This document shows positions 45,680-57,378 of a DNA stretch of 64,000 bases, piece by piece (the first letter of the stretch is position 1; the number at the start of each line of letters is the position of its first letter). Made by a program: the position numbers and the translations under genes. The notes beneath the pieces were generated by a model. That model saw only the letters and a program-made list of their open reading frames with translations, made no database searches and was not told the origin of the DNA. The stretch spans positions 39,029,501 through 39,093,500 of the forward strand of contig CM042046.1 in NCBI GenBank assembly GCA_023525975.1. The letters are read 5' to 3'. This DNA comes from Smallanthus sonchifolius (Eukaryota > Streptophyta > Magnoliopsida > Asterales > Asteraceae).

Positions 45680-46936
45680 TCTATACTCTATAATAAATAA
45701 AGATTTTTTAAAATCACGTGCCGTCTTCACATTCATTCTTATTATTTTTTTCTCGTCTTTCTCTTATTAAATACACTTCCATATCTTAGTAATAATATAT
45801 ATTTTTAAAAGAGTAAACTGCCATTTTCGTCCATGTGGTTTGGTCAAAATGTCACTTTTGTCCAATAGTTTGTTTTCTTGTATTTGGGTCCTCGTGGTTT
45901 TAAAATCTTGCCATTTTCATCCAGTCAGTTAACACCATCTATTTTTCTCAGTTAAATGAGGGTATTTCAGTCATTTTATATATTTGTTTTATTTCTTTAT
46001 ATTTTTTACTTACTTTTTAATCATCTCCAATTTAACTTCAAATTTAATCATCCCCATGTTGGCCTTCTTCCTCTTTTCCCGACCAATTTCCGGCGACAAC
46101 ACTGGGACTAAAACCGTAGTTTACTCTTTTATTTCTAAACGACTAGTTTAACCATTTTAGTCCAATAAAAACTTTTTTTAGTTTTTTGATAATTTTTTTT
46201 ACTTCTTTAAAATCGTTTTTTAACTTTTTTAAAATCATTTTTTAAACATTTTTAAAATCATTTTTTTAGTTTTTTTTTCTCATAAAAACGTCTGTTTTGG
46301 TCATATCTGAAACAGATCTGATAGACACCACAAAGGTTAGAACATGTTTTGTGGGGGTGGAAACGGTGGTGAAAGTGAGTTAGAAACAAGCGACGGTGGT
46401 GTTCCAGTGGTGGTCGCCAGAAAGTGGTTTGGAAAAGAGGATGAATGCCAGCAAGGGCACGATTAAATTAGAGGTTAAATTGGAGATGATTAAAAATGAG
46501 AGTAAAAAAGATGAAAAAATAAAACAAATATGTAAAAGGACTGAAATACCCTCATTTAACTGAGAAAAATGGATGGTGTTAACTGACTGGATGAAAATGG
46601 CAACATTTTAAAACCATGAGAACCCAAATACAAGAAAACAAACTATTGGACTAAAGTGACAATTTTAAACAAACCACAAGAAAGAAAATGACAGTTTACT
46701 CTTTTTTAAAAGAATACTAATTATACTAATAAAACACATTTATTTTAAATTATCCTTTATTATAAGAAAGTTAGAAATTTAATTATGTAAATTTTATTTT
46801 CAATTAAATAGTAAATGAAAGTCAAATTAAATTAAATAGTAATTAACGTGTTTTTATGAATATACATATATAAAAGTTTAAGAATTTCATGTATTGATAT
46901 TTTTCACTCCGTATGTAGACATGGGTTCTAAGCTAG
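45680..46936 (+). mobile_element. non-autonomous Helitron with an inserted MULE
   Basis: 5' end TCTATACTCTATAATAAATA at 45680 and 3' end CTCCGTATGTAGACATGGG, then CTAG at 46933-46936. It lies between A and T. The MULE at 45811-46702 splits it. No helicase frame is present. Confidence 0.85.
45811..46702. mobile_element. non-autonomous MULE (Mutator-like) with long inverted repeats
   Basis: The ends GAGTAAACTGCCATTTTCGT and GAAAATGACAGTTTACTCT begin inverted repeats of more than 200 bp, including CAGTCAGTTAACACCATC and its inverse. A 9-bp duplication TTTTTAAAA flanks it (45802-45810 and 46703-46711). The middle contains GGTGGTG-rich sequence on both strands but no frame I can support. Confidence 0.88.
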
Positions 46937-48226
46937 TAAATGATAAATAAAAGTCAACTAATGTGGTAAGACAGATTTAACTTTAGATAGACATTACCAA
47001 AAAGCTTTAAAAGAGAAAAACTTAAAAACAGTAAACTTTTCTTTTTTGCTATTTTGCCACATAACTTTCTTTCTTCAGCAAACAGCTCTCTCTGTCATAT
47101 CTACATTACCTTCTACCAAGTGGTCCACGTGTAAGATACATACTGGTCCAAACAAGGTACAATTGAAGAAACAGAAAGTACAAGTCGCACACCAGATTAC
47201 TCTCTAGAATAAGGGCTACGGAAGATGGAAGCAAGGCTGGAGAGTAGATGCGAGAGGCGGTTGATTGTTTGTGACGGTTTTGCTAACCCAACGACGGCAA
47301 CAAAAAGAGAAGCAGAGCCTGAACAGCCGCCTCCGATGTGTGGGAAGGCCGTAATCGATGACGAGATGGAGGCGTCGAGGGTCGTGACGGTTTCATGGCA
47401 GAGCTATGGATACCGCCACCTAGGGTTTCGATCTACACGTCGCCACCGCTGCCGGAGCCATATCTTCGCAGTAACCCTATCTATTACACCGATCTACCTC
47501 CTTGATTCGTAATCGCCGCTCATTCTGACTATCTAGTTCACCGTAATCGTGGGTCGTTGATGGTGGTGTCGGGTTGTTTTGGGGGTGGGGAGCGGTGGCA
47601 AAGCCAGAACTCAAATGGTACACCATGGAGATGAGGGGCCATTGATGGAGATTTTTTTTTAGAAATGGGGTTTATCAGTACAACTTGAATGTGAGTCATA
47701 ATCATATAGATTGACTTGAAGTAAAGTGAAGAGATTGAAAGAAAAAGAAAATGAGGTTGAGAGATCAAAGAAATGGGAGATGGAAGTAGGACTGGAGAAT
47801 GATAAAGGGTTAAATTTTTTTTAATAATAATAATGATAAAGTCTAATGGTTTTTGTAAGAGTAAAACCATGTGCTCACATTTCATATGGTTAAAATTCAG
47901 AAAATAGTTATTGATATCTAATACATTTTTATTACATATTATTAACTCAACACAAATATGAAAAACAATCATTTTATAGTTAAAAATTATTTGTAATTAC
48001 TTATGTTTCTTAATTTAAAAAAAACGGAATGCGCGGCTTCTTTAGATATTTTTTTTATCAACATTCCGGTATAAATTTTATTGAAAACAGAGTTATAAAA
48101 TCAAGTATTTTTTTGAGTATCGTAGATTATACCGAGTCTACGTTTCGACGTTCGGTTTATCCCTGTAAACGAGCCAAACTAATAATAAGGCAAACTCCCG
48201 CCGCATAGCGCGGGTAAAAAAACTAG
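46937..48226 (+). mobile_element. Helitron-like tract, 3' end at 48226, with a possible captured exon
   Basis: CCCGCCGCATAGCGCGGG plus AAAAAAACTAG and T gives a Helitron-type 3' end. The preceding AAACGGAATGCGCG block matches the end upstream of RPS18. The 5' end was not located, so the start given is only the end of the previous element. Gene-like GC-rich sequence lies at 47220-47510 (see next entry). A CCACGTGT G-box-like site is at about 47126. Confidence 0.45.
47225..47512 (+). CDS. hypothetical gene fragment, possibly captured by a Helitron
   Basis: A GC-richer island holds an ATG frame of 95 codons (MEARLESRCERRLIVCDGFA onward) and, in another frame, a 36-codon frame at 47395-47505 (MAELWIPPPRVSIY onward, ending DLPP). 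The second, Pro/Tyr-rich frame looks more protein-like in composition, which suggests a frameshifted or partly spliced exon. I recognise neither product. The island stands out from its AT-rich surroundings and ends before the Helitron-type terminus at 48226. Confidence 0.3.
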   Translation: MEARLESRCERRLIVCDGFANPTTATKREAEPEQPPPMCGKAVIDDEMEASRVVTVSWQSYGYRHLGFRSTRRHRCRSHIFAVTLSITPIYLLDS

Positions 48227-49635
48227 TTCCACTTTAAACATGCCAATTAAATACTACCTAAAGCAATTTCATTCACTAGAATACTTTAACTTGTTCTCTA
48301 ATCCATTATCACTTTAACGTTTCATTTCTTTTATTAGAACACTTTAATATGTCAAATTTAACATGTCATATCATTCATCATAACACTTTAACATGTAAAC
48401 TTCAAGTCTCTTGAGCTATTTTCGTGACAATGAGAAGATAAATATCTTCACTAACGTTTGTTTTGTGTGGTTGTAGTTTTAGTGGAAATATTGGAGAAAA
48501 CGGTTATCACAATGATGTGATACAATATATTGTATATACATTTAATATTATTTCATTTTATAAATTATAACCATTTCAAATATACAATCATTAATAATAT
48601 GAATAAATTTCATTAAAAGTTATACTTTAACCTTAGTTTTTGTTTATGATTCTTATATTTGTAATAAAAAAAAATCTACAATAGATGAGAAACACTTTTA
48701 TGTTTCTTAATATCTTAGGGTCCATAATATTCTAATTAAGACAAGGGCGAATTACATGTTCTTCGGCGGGGAGCGTTGCACCCTCTAGAATTTATCTGAG
48801 TAATAGAAAATTTTCGGTTTTTTAAAATAGGCACCTTCGCAAATACTCAGAGAGGCTCCTGTGACATCGACGAACAGGAAAAGGGAAGGAGAAAACCAAA
48901 GATTTTGGTGATTTTTCACAAAAAAATTTAATGCAGAACACAAACTTTGTGGAGAAGATGAAGAGGAAAGAGATAAATAAGAAAGAAGATGTTTACAAAG
49001 GAAAAGAAAGCAAATTTGGTAGGGAATTAATTTCATTTTTCAACATTATAAGTTTCACATACCCTCTTTTAATTGATCAAAATTACAAAGTAAACTTTTA
49101 AGTTTGATTTGAATTTTTAGTAATCCTAAAATATTAAATTAGGTATTTAGAGAAGTTGTTTTAATAATTTTATTGCGATTAGGAAATGTTTCAATTCTCA
49201 ACGGTTGAAAGTAAAAAAAGAATTATAGGAGTTTAACGTGAACCTTTTTTTTATCATTGTTCGAAAATACTAAAATCAACACTAAATCTAATAAATTGGA
49301 ACAATATAACATATTTTAATTATATATTCCATGAAAAACAAGCAAAAATAGTCGAGATCGACATTTTCTTTTTAGTAATTAGCCGAATAAATTATCATTA
49401 TTTGGCCCATTATGACCGTCCATTTTTGGCATATTTGACCCGTCTTGACCGGTTCATTTTTTACATATTTGGTCCGTTTTAATCGATCCATTTTTTCACC
49501 CGCTGATAAAAAATCTTGGATCTGTCATTGAATTAATTATATTAAATAAAAAAAAAACAATTATTTATACGTTACCAATGTAATTTTATTCAAAATAGCA
49601 TAAACCTGGTTCAATGGAGTTGCCAATCAATATAA
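48227..49635. other. intergenic, no gene recognised
   Basis: Very AT-rich. A minus-strand frame at 48785-49036 has a Leu/Ser-rich start but no homologue I know. Near 49410-49500, CCGTTTTGACCC-like phrases repeat weakly. Confidence 0.4.
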
Positions 49636-50407
49636 CAATGTTTTAAAAACCGGTTTAAACCGGCCGGTAATACCGGTTAAACCGGGTCTCAGCCACTAGC
49701 TCGGTAAGTTTGAGCCCGGTAAATTAGAAAACCGATATGTTAGTTGAACCACCGGTATTACCGGTAATATCGGGTTATACCATTGTACCGATTTTAGTTA
49801 CAAGTAAAATTTTATGTTTAAACTTAAAAAAAAATGTTTGCCGGTATACACACAAAGTCACAAACAGAAGGTTTGTTGATCAATTACCTTACATGCATCC
49901 CAGTTTAGAAAAAAAAAACAATTGATATACTACTCTTCAGAAAATAGTGGCTCATATAAAAACTATGTTTAACCATCGTCCTTCCTGCTCGCCATTAAAA
50001 ACATTTAAGCGATAAAACTTTTTATTTAATATTGTAGGAAACAAAAATTGTTATACACTTGTTGATGAGGATGACGATGATGGTGAATTTTTATCTTTTA
50101 AGCAATCTTGAAATTAATACATTCAACACTCCAATGACATAAAACAACTATGCACTTTTATTTAAAAAAACTTTATTGAAAAATTGATTGCTTTTGAATT
50201 ATCTTTTGATTATGGATTAACTTTTGGATTAATTTTTAGCATTGAATCATGTATTTTTGGATTATTTTTTGAGTTAGAGTTGTATTTTTATGAAGTTATA
50301 GGTTTACTAGTCAACCCGGTTGAACCACCCGATATAACCCGATACAACCGATTGAACAATTTCTAAGTCTAATTCGATACAATTTAAAAATTGGTTTTAA
50401 AACATTG
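49636..50407. mobile_element. hAT-type MITE with ACCGG motifs
   Basis: The ends CAATGTTTTAAAAACCGG and AATTGGTTTTAAAACATTG are inverted, with AATATAA on both sides (49629-49635 and 50408-50414). CCGGTAATACCGG motifs occur in the left arm and CCCGATATAACCCG in the right arm. It is non-coding. Confidence 0.8.
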
Positions 50408-50680
50408 AATATAAGTCATAAATGGACCCTACTTTGAGTTCTCTTACATTTGCTGATCACAACTCCTATAAACAAATAATTGCTTAAGCACTTCCATATT
50501 GACCTAACTCAATGACCCAACCCAAATAAAAATTGAAAAATATCATTGTATTGTTTTCATTACTTGAATTTATAAAAAAAGAATAATTGATTGAAAATGA
50601 TGTTCAAACAAATTGTTTATGTTTTCTAAAAATGAAATAAGTCTACAAGGTTTTATTAATAACCTTTTTTTATTACATCA

Positions 50681-51108
50681 CTAGTTTATTACACACGAGG
50701 TGAAAAATATTAATATATAAAGTTTTTAAATCTTTGTGTATATATTTTACTAGTGTAAAAATATATTACATATACTAAGGATAGAAAACAAAATTCAAAA
50801 TATGTAAAAATTAATACATAATTAGGTTTCGAAAATATGTTTATTACTATTTAATGTAATTTGAATTTCATTTACTATTTGATTGAAAATAAAAGTTACA
50901 TAATTAGATTTTCAAAGTTTCTTATAATAAAGGATAATTTAAAATAAATATGTTTTATTAATATAATAATTAGTATTTTCTTTATAATATATTATTATTA
51001 AAAGATAGAGATGTATTTAATAAGAGAGAGATCTGAAAAAAAAATGATAAGAATGAATATCAAAGCGACACGTGACATGAAAAAACTTTTTTTATTATAT
51101 AGTATAGA
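50681..51108 (-). mobile_element. non-autonomous Helitron, 428 bp
   Basis: On the minus strand it starts TCTATACTATATAATAAAAA at 51108 and ends CCTCGTGTGTAATAAACTAG at 50681, between A (50680) and T (51109). Internal sequence matches the copies at 15791-16640 (for example TAATAAGAGAGAGA on the plus strand). Confidence 0.85.
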
Positions 51109-51578
51109 TATAGATTTATTTTGATAGATTTACGAGCTACAAATTACTTGGGGATTTTTATAAATTAAAAATAAATGATTCATCAATTTCTGATTCTTGT
51201 AACAGACTACAAAACATATTTTCTTTATAAAAGTAATTTTTTTTCTGATTATCAATTTAGTTTAGCATATTAGTTTCTCACTTTATAAAAAAAAATCTAC
51301 TTTATAATTCTTTTCACTTTGTTTAGCATATCAGTTTAGTTTAGCATCTTAGCCCTCCAGCCAAAGATTCTTCTCTTTACTTAGATAATCAATTTTTTTT
51401 TTCTTTCTGATTATCAATTTAGTTTAGCATATCAATTTGGAAGTGAATTCATCTTAGCCCTCCAGCCAAAAATATTGCATTTGATCGGAATCTCATTACT
51501 TCATTCAAAAACAAAATTGCTGGAGTCCATATCCATGGCTAACAGATTTTTTACCGACTTTACCGTGAAACTGTTTGA
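51109..51578. other. intergenic; short local repeats
   Basis: AGTTTAGCATATTAG-type phrases and CTTAGCCCTCCAGCCAAA occur twice each between 51250 and 51470. No gene is seen. Confidence 0.45.
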
Positions 51579-51769
51579 GGGGGTGTTTGGGATTACTTAT
51601 TAAAAGTAACTTATGACTTTTTACAAAAGTAAAAAATATCTACTTTTCAAAAACAACTTTTCAACTCTTTTAAAACTAACTTTTTTACCATTTATCCAAA
51701 TGGACTTTTGACTTATTACCTTTTTAAAAAAGATAATAAGTAGTTTGAAAAGTAAATCCAAACACCCCC
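51579..51769. mobile_element. Tourist-like MITE, 191 bp
   Basis: The ends GGGGGTGTTTGGGATTAC and GTAAATCCAAACACCCCC are inverted, with TGA on both sides. It has AACTTTT/AAAAGTT repeats inside and is related to the MITE at 43837. Confidence 0.8.
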
Positions 51770-52391
51770 TGAGTTATATCCCAACCAAAGCAATGAGTCC
51801 TTTTTCTCCGAGATCTATACATTAGACAGAATGTAGTTTAGGTACTGTGTTGGACAATTATGTCTGGGTAAAACAATACTGCTAACGAGGTAAGACATAA
51901 AGGGTTACACTTTGGGTAACGATTATGATCATTGGATATATTAATAGTTAATATAGTATATTACACGAATATAACGAAAGACAAGATAGTTATTTATTAA
52001 ATTATTATCTAGGCGAATGGATACAGTTTGACACGAAGATTATTTATGAAATAATCATTATTATTAATTGAATCAATAATGAGTTGGTGGAAATATGTTT
52101 GAAACATATTTATCAATTATGATATTTAATTTTGATCATAATTATACTAGATATAATTATATTTAGTTAATTAACTGTTAGTTAATTAGATAAATTAGTT
52201 CCTACATTATAATTAGTTATTAATTACAATGGATCTAATTGTAATTAAAACCCCTAAAACCTTAATCTTGGATAACAAGTTAGACGATTACAAATTAAGC
52301 GGTTATGGAGGCTAAAAAGAGAGAGATTTTACAGAGAGAATCAGGTTTATAAAAGTTGCAAACCCTAGCTCTCTGTAATTAAAACCCCTAA
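51770..52391. other. probable LTR of a copia-type element, interrupted by the hAT
   Basis: AT-rich leader-like sequence with a TTTATAAAAG box near 52350 and TAATTAAAACCCCTAA repeated near 52250 and 52376. It continues after the hAT at 55325 (TGCAATAGGTGAAGC). No partner LTR was found. Confidence 0.4.
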
Positions 52392-52399
52392 TTTTCAAG

Positions 52400-55316
52400 T
52401 AGAGGTGCACAAATCGGTTTTTTTTTTTAACCGGATCCGGTTCGGATCCGGACCGGTTCCGTCAAAGTTGGTCAATAACCGGATCCATTAGAACCGGTTC
52501 CGGTTCGGATCCGGTTCCGGGTGTGGAGACTTGGAACCTATTGGGACCGGTTCGGATATTTAGAACCGGACCGGTTAAAAAAAACCGGTTCCACCGGTTC
52601 CGAAAAAAAAAAAATTAAAAATTAACAAAGATACACTATAAAATACATGTTTTATTTATTTTGTAGATTTTTTTAAGTTATTTAACAATAGTTCGTACAA
52701 AAAAAATACAAAAAACATAATTGAATCACAAAGCATTAATTATTTATTATGTTTTCAATATTCTTCGTCGTAGTCTTTGTAACATCGGTTTTCATTCTTC
52801 TTCGCTTGAGATACGTTGGGCTTCATCGTAAGCTTGTTCTTCGTCCGAAAGTGGAGTCGCCGCCCCATGTTCTACTTCGAATTCATGTATTTCTTGTTCA
52901 ACGTCAAGCTCGCCTTCTAATTTTGCAACATGTTGTACACGTTCGGCGGCATCCAAATGGTCCTTCAAGCAAATACACATCTCCATAGATTCCGGTGTAA
53001 GCCTCGTTCTTCGAATAGATAAAACCCTGCCACTAAGAGAAAAAGCGGATTACGAAGCTACCGTGGAAGCTTGGACGGTTAGTAGGTCACGGGCCATTGC
53101 GGCTAGAACGGGATATTGGGATTCCCTTCCTTGCCACCAACTCAAGATATCAAAGTTTTCAAACTCTTCGGATCTTAGAGTAGAAATAAAGTCGGTTGCT
53201 TGATATCTCCCAAGCTCGCTACTTGGTGTGGTTCCACGAGCTCGTTTAGTATTTTCGTTTCTTAAAGTGTTAAATAAATTTAGCATCGGGTTCCTTGAAC
53301 TACTAGAAGTTGAACCCGAACCCATTGATTCACGTATGTTTGATGGATCACCACTTCCACCATATTTGCGTAAATAATAATCAAACATATTATTAAAAGC
53401 CGAATTGAAATCCCTTATTGCATTTGATTCAAAATTTGGGTCTTCCTCGAACATATTTAAATCATCCGATATTGATCCAATTAATGTTTCAACACCGGTT
53501 ACATTAATCGTTGGGTTTAAGGCGGCCGAACATGTAACAACGGTCGGCATTTCTGAAAAATATTTTTTAAATTTAGCTTTCATAGGTTTTACCATTTTTT
53601 CAAAAATAGTGCCGTGATATTCAAACTCTTTTAATTTATTACATATTAAGTATAATTGTTGAAGTATTAGCGAAGACGTGGGATAATAAACTCCCGATAA
53701 ACATGTAGTTGCATTTTTAAAAACCTCAAGCAAATTAGTTAGTTTCTCGATCATATCCCAACTTATATTATCAAATTTTTGTAAACAACGTTTCTTTTGC
53801 ACAAGTTCATCATGAAAATGTTTTAAAGTAATTCTTTGCCTTAAGGCCGATTCAAACATTTTCCAAGTCGAGTTCCATCTAGTAGGTACGTCCCAATTCG
53901 GACCTAAAAAGATGGAATCCGTTTGTTGGCACAAGTTTCTATAGTTTATATATCTTTTTTTGCTTGTGCTAAAAACTTCACGTAACATCACTTTAAAATT
54001 TTCTTTTACGTCTCTTATTTCTTGGACGTTTAGACCGTCTTGCACAACCAAGTTAATGATGTGTGCAACACATCGACTATGAAAAAAAACACCGTTACAA
54101 GGCGGTTCATATTTTATTTTTAATTTTTCGACCGCGTTTGTGTTATTTGAAGCGTTATCAAAAGATATTGAAAATATTTTCGGTTGAATTTTATAAGTTT
54201 GAATTACCGAGTCTAAAATATAAAATAAGTTTTCACCGGTATGTGGATATCCAAAATAATCAAACGCAATCGTACGCTTCATCATTTGCCACGACTCCGG
54301 TTGAACCCAATGTGCGGTAACGCAAAGGTACGATTCGGGTAAACCATGTGGAGCGGACCAAACGTCCGTTGTTAAGTTAATGCCAGTATTTAATTTTTCA
54401 AAACCTAAAATTAATTCTTTTTTGGCTCTTTTCCACATTTTTAAACAATCTCTTCTCAAAGTAGAACGACTTACATTTGTGTAATTCGGTTGAAGCGTCT
54501 CTTGTATCATCCTCGTCAAGCGCGGATTATCAAAATGATCAAAAGGCAAGCCTTCTTAAATGACGAAATGTGCCATTCTCTCACGAACACTTTCGACATT
54601 GTATTGCCAAACTCCTCCATCCCTACCAATTTGAGTTTGATTTTCACCTTCTTGAGTGTGTCTTGCGTGACTAGCAATATGTTTCCTTAAACTGCTATTT
54701 CCCGCCGCAGCTAAAAGTTTACCACAACGTTTGCAACGAGCCTTTTGCGAGCCGTTCGACATTTCGCATAAATCGAAATAAGCCCATATTTCTTGGTTTC
54801 GGGAGCAAGGAAGTATTGACACAACCGTAACATCGCTAGTAGAACCACCAACCGAATTTTGAGTGCTTGCGGAAGCGGAAGCCATGAGAGCGTTTTTTTT
54901 TTTGCTTAACGTGAGCGTTTTTTTGCGTTTTGAGAGCGTTTTTGAGTTTTGAGAGCTAGAATGTTGTGGTGAACTAACACAAACACCCAATACCTATTTA
55001 TACTAAATTTCAATCCTTAAAAACAAAAAAAAAACAAAAAAAACGGCCATAAAACGGCTATATAGCCGTTTTTTTTTTTAACCCCAACGGCTAGAACCGG
55101 TTCCGAACCGGTTCCAAAATGTCCGAAAAAAACCGGTTCCAAAAAATCCGATTTTTATCCGATTTTTAACCGGTCTGTCAAAAAACCCAGAACCGGTCCC
55201 GGAACCGGCGGTTCTCATAATATCCGGACCGGTTCTAAAAAAACCGGTTCTCACCGGATCCGGTTTCGGATAATCCATCGGATCGGTTCCGGTTCCGGTT
55301 CTTTTGTGCACCTCTA
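52400..55316 (-). mobile_element. hAT transposon, complete, perfect 8-bp duplication
   Basis: The ends TAGAGGTGCACAAA and TTTTGTGCACCTCTA are near-perfect inverted repeats. TTTTCAAG flanks both sides exactly (52392-52399 and 55317-55324). GGTTCCGGTT/AACCGGTT and GGATCCGG motifs fill both ends. The palindrome AACGGCTATATAGCCGTT lies at 55053-55070 and a TATAAATAG box at about 54994-55002 on the minus strand. The transposase frame spans 52792-54885. This is the youngest-looking member of the family in the window. Confidence 0.95.
52792..54885 (-). pseudogene. hAT transposase, one frame with two nonsense codons
   Basis: From the ATG at 54885 (MASASASTQNSVGG) to TGA at 52794-52792 there are 698 codons in one frame with no shift. 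Only codon 110 (54558-54556, TAA after AHFVI) and codon 612 (53052-53050, TAA after STVAS) are stops. Domains in order: BED zinc finger (CKRCGKLL, then SLRKHIASH; residues about 60-85); helix-turn region LTRMIQETLQPNY (about 120); RNase-H-like core with LTTDVWSAPHG (about 165), SISFDNASNNTNAV (about 235) and FFHSRCVAHIINLVVQ (about 260); hATC dimerisation part with ARDLLTVQASTVAS (about 598-611); acidic tail. The upstream in-frame ATG at 54990 lies at the TATA region and is unlikely to be the start. Confidence 0.93.
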
Positions 55317-55324
55317 TTTTCAAG

Positions 55325-56012
55325 TGCAATAGGTGAAGCAAAGTGGTGAAAGAGTGCATAAAGAGTAGCGTACCTAGAAAATTTTTTCATCTGTGTTAGA
55401 AATTTTTGGGGTCTGTTAACAAACGATTACACTAAAAAAATTCATAGGAGGCAAACGAGGGGCTATTGCAAAATTTTAAGGGGATCATGATTTTAACACG
55501 TATTAACACTATTTTTTTATGGAGGGCGGCCGCCCTCCATTCTCCCTAGTAGGTCCGAAAACATTTGACGTCGTTATTTATTTTATTAATGGATCTCGTT
55601 TTGACTGCACCATGGACGGTCAGTCACGGTTTGATTATGGTATCAACCGTGGTTCTTGTTTTGTAGAATTGTTTGGATTTTGTCCGGTTCCTTTGACGGC
55701 CAAACCATGACATCGATAAAATCACCAACATAGAATACTTAATATTTGAAGACAAAAATACAACGTTGTATATATATATCATTAAAATATATTCAATCAT
55801 CTCATAGATAACCATAACCGTAACGACTCTCCACCAAATATGTTAATGTGTTCACATAGAAATTTCATTTTCATATGAAAAAATAATAGTATAGAATTAT
55901 GAAAATGACAAGAAAGAAATGTGTTAAAACTTTAGTATACCTATTAAGAAATGTGTGTATAAAAATGACAAGTATGAAAGAATACTAACTAGTCCCTAAG
56001 GAACATTCTGGT
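55325..56012. other. intergenic, no gene recognised
   Basis: Continuation of the LTR-like target of the hAT for the first tens of bases, then AT-rich sequence. Nothing else is supported. Confidence 0.4.
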
Positions 56013-56309
56013 TAGAGGTGGGGAAAAAACGGTTTGGATCCGTAACCTAATCCGTAACCTATTTCTAAACCAGTTTGGCCCAAACCGATGTGAACCCGGC
56101 CCAAACCAACGGGCATATACCAATTCGTGTTCTCGCGCTCCCAAACCGGTTTCAACCCAACCCGGACCAGTTTCTAACCAACCCAAGCCGGTTTTAAACC
56201 AACCAAATCGGTTGTATAGAGTTCAGTGTTTTTCCTCCCAAACTGGTTTTATGTCTTTAGAAAAACCCAAACCGGTTTATAAAAAAAACCTGGTTTACCC
56301 ACACCTCTG
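56013..56309. mobile_element. hAT-type MITE, AACCGGTT family relative
   Basis: The ends TAGAGGTGGGGAAAAAACGG and GGTTTACCCACACCTCTGA are inverted. AAACCGGTTT and CCAAACCGG motifs occur in both arms. No clear target duplication was found. It is about 300 bp and non-coding. Confidence 0.7.
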
Positions 56310-56603
56310 ATCCTGATGATAAAATAGAGTGTTCAAATTCTACGATGTAGATATATAGGTGATAGATTACGAGCAGTTCTAAAAGAAATAAAAGAATCCT
56401 AGCTTTTATTTTTTTTTTAAAGTAATTTTTTTTAATTATGTGAGAGTGGAACTTGAACCTGACCTTCTCAAATAAACATTGGTGTTTCAAAATGATTTTC
56501 CTCTATCACTGGATCACCAACCCCAACGGTTATTCTTTGAAATTACAGTTATATGTGAAATTGTTTTACATATTTATGAATCGACATGATTTCTTTTATG
56601 GAA
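56310..56603. other. intergenic, nothing recognised
   Basis: AT-rich. The minus-strand frame at 56257-56490 overlaps the MITE and is not supported. Confidence 0.35.
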
Positions 56604-56994
56604 TCTATACTACCTTATAAAGGATTTTAGATGGACAATTTGGTTATTTTCTTAAAAGTTTAAGACATTTAAGATCTATGTTAATACATTTTGTAAAAGT
56701 GTTAAATCTATACTACATTTGCAATTTTGTCCCTGAACCAAAACTAAAGAAAATGTTAATATCTCACATCGGTTGTATAGAAAAACCAAAATAATGCTCA
56801 ACTCCTATATAAGGAGCATTTTTTTCAAAGTTAAAAAAGAAAAAAATTTGTTTCACATGCATGCTTTCTTATATATTATTAGATAATACAAATACCAACG
56901 TCATGAACAGTAGGTTACAAAGGTGATAGCAGCAAGTACAACTCAATCAACTTTTAGTATATATAGGATATATGTTTTGCTTTGATAACAAAAG

Positions 56995-57150
56995 GTTAGT
57001 ATACTTCAGTTGGTTAGAGCTTTTGTCTGTCTCTGCATGTTCGAATCTTTTTTTTTTTTTTTTGAACGGCAGATTTTTTTTGTTTTTTTTAATTTTTGTT
57101 TTGGGCAAGGTTTGAACCCACAACCTCTTGGTTGTGGGACTCCCTTCTTT
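56995..57150. repeat. two tRNA-like (SINE-like) patches, facing each other
   Basis: On the plus strand TTCAGTTGGTTAGAGC (57006-57021, A-box-like) and GTTCGAATC (57040-57048, B-box-like) are spaced as in a tRNA and followed by a run of T. On the minus strand GTTGTGGGTTCAAACC (about 57109-57124) is another B-box-like motif. They may be a tRNA-derived SINE pair or a decayed tRNA gene; no full cloverleaf is visible. Confidence 0.45.
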
Positions 57151-57378
57151 CTTTTCTATTATTAATTTACTTTTAGCTTTATTTTATATATGAACGTTTT
57201 GGTTTTTGATAACGTTGTCACTTCTTTAATTATTATGTCGTTTCGATTTAAGTATATTTTTTTTACCGTTACGTTTGCGTTTTCGTTTAGAGACGGTCGC
57301 CTTTACGACGGCATACGCTTTAGGGTTTAACGCCGTTGTGATTTTTTTTTGTCTTCGAGTTTTCATATTCGGGATCGT

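Noticed and set aside
54886..54990. Upstream in-frame ATG of the hAT transposase at 54990
   Set aside because: It lies at the TATA box of the element and other copies start at the later ATG; taken as leader.
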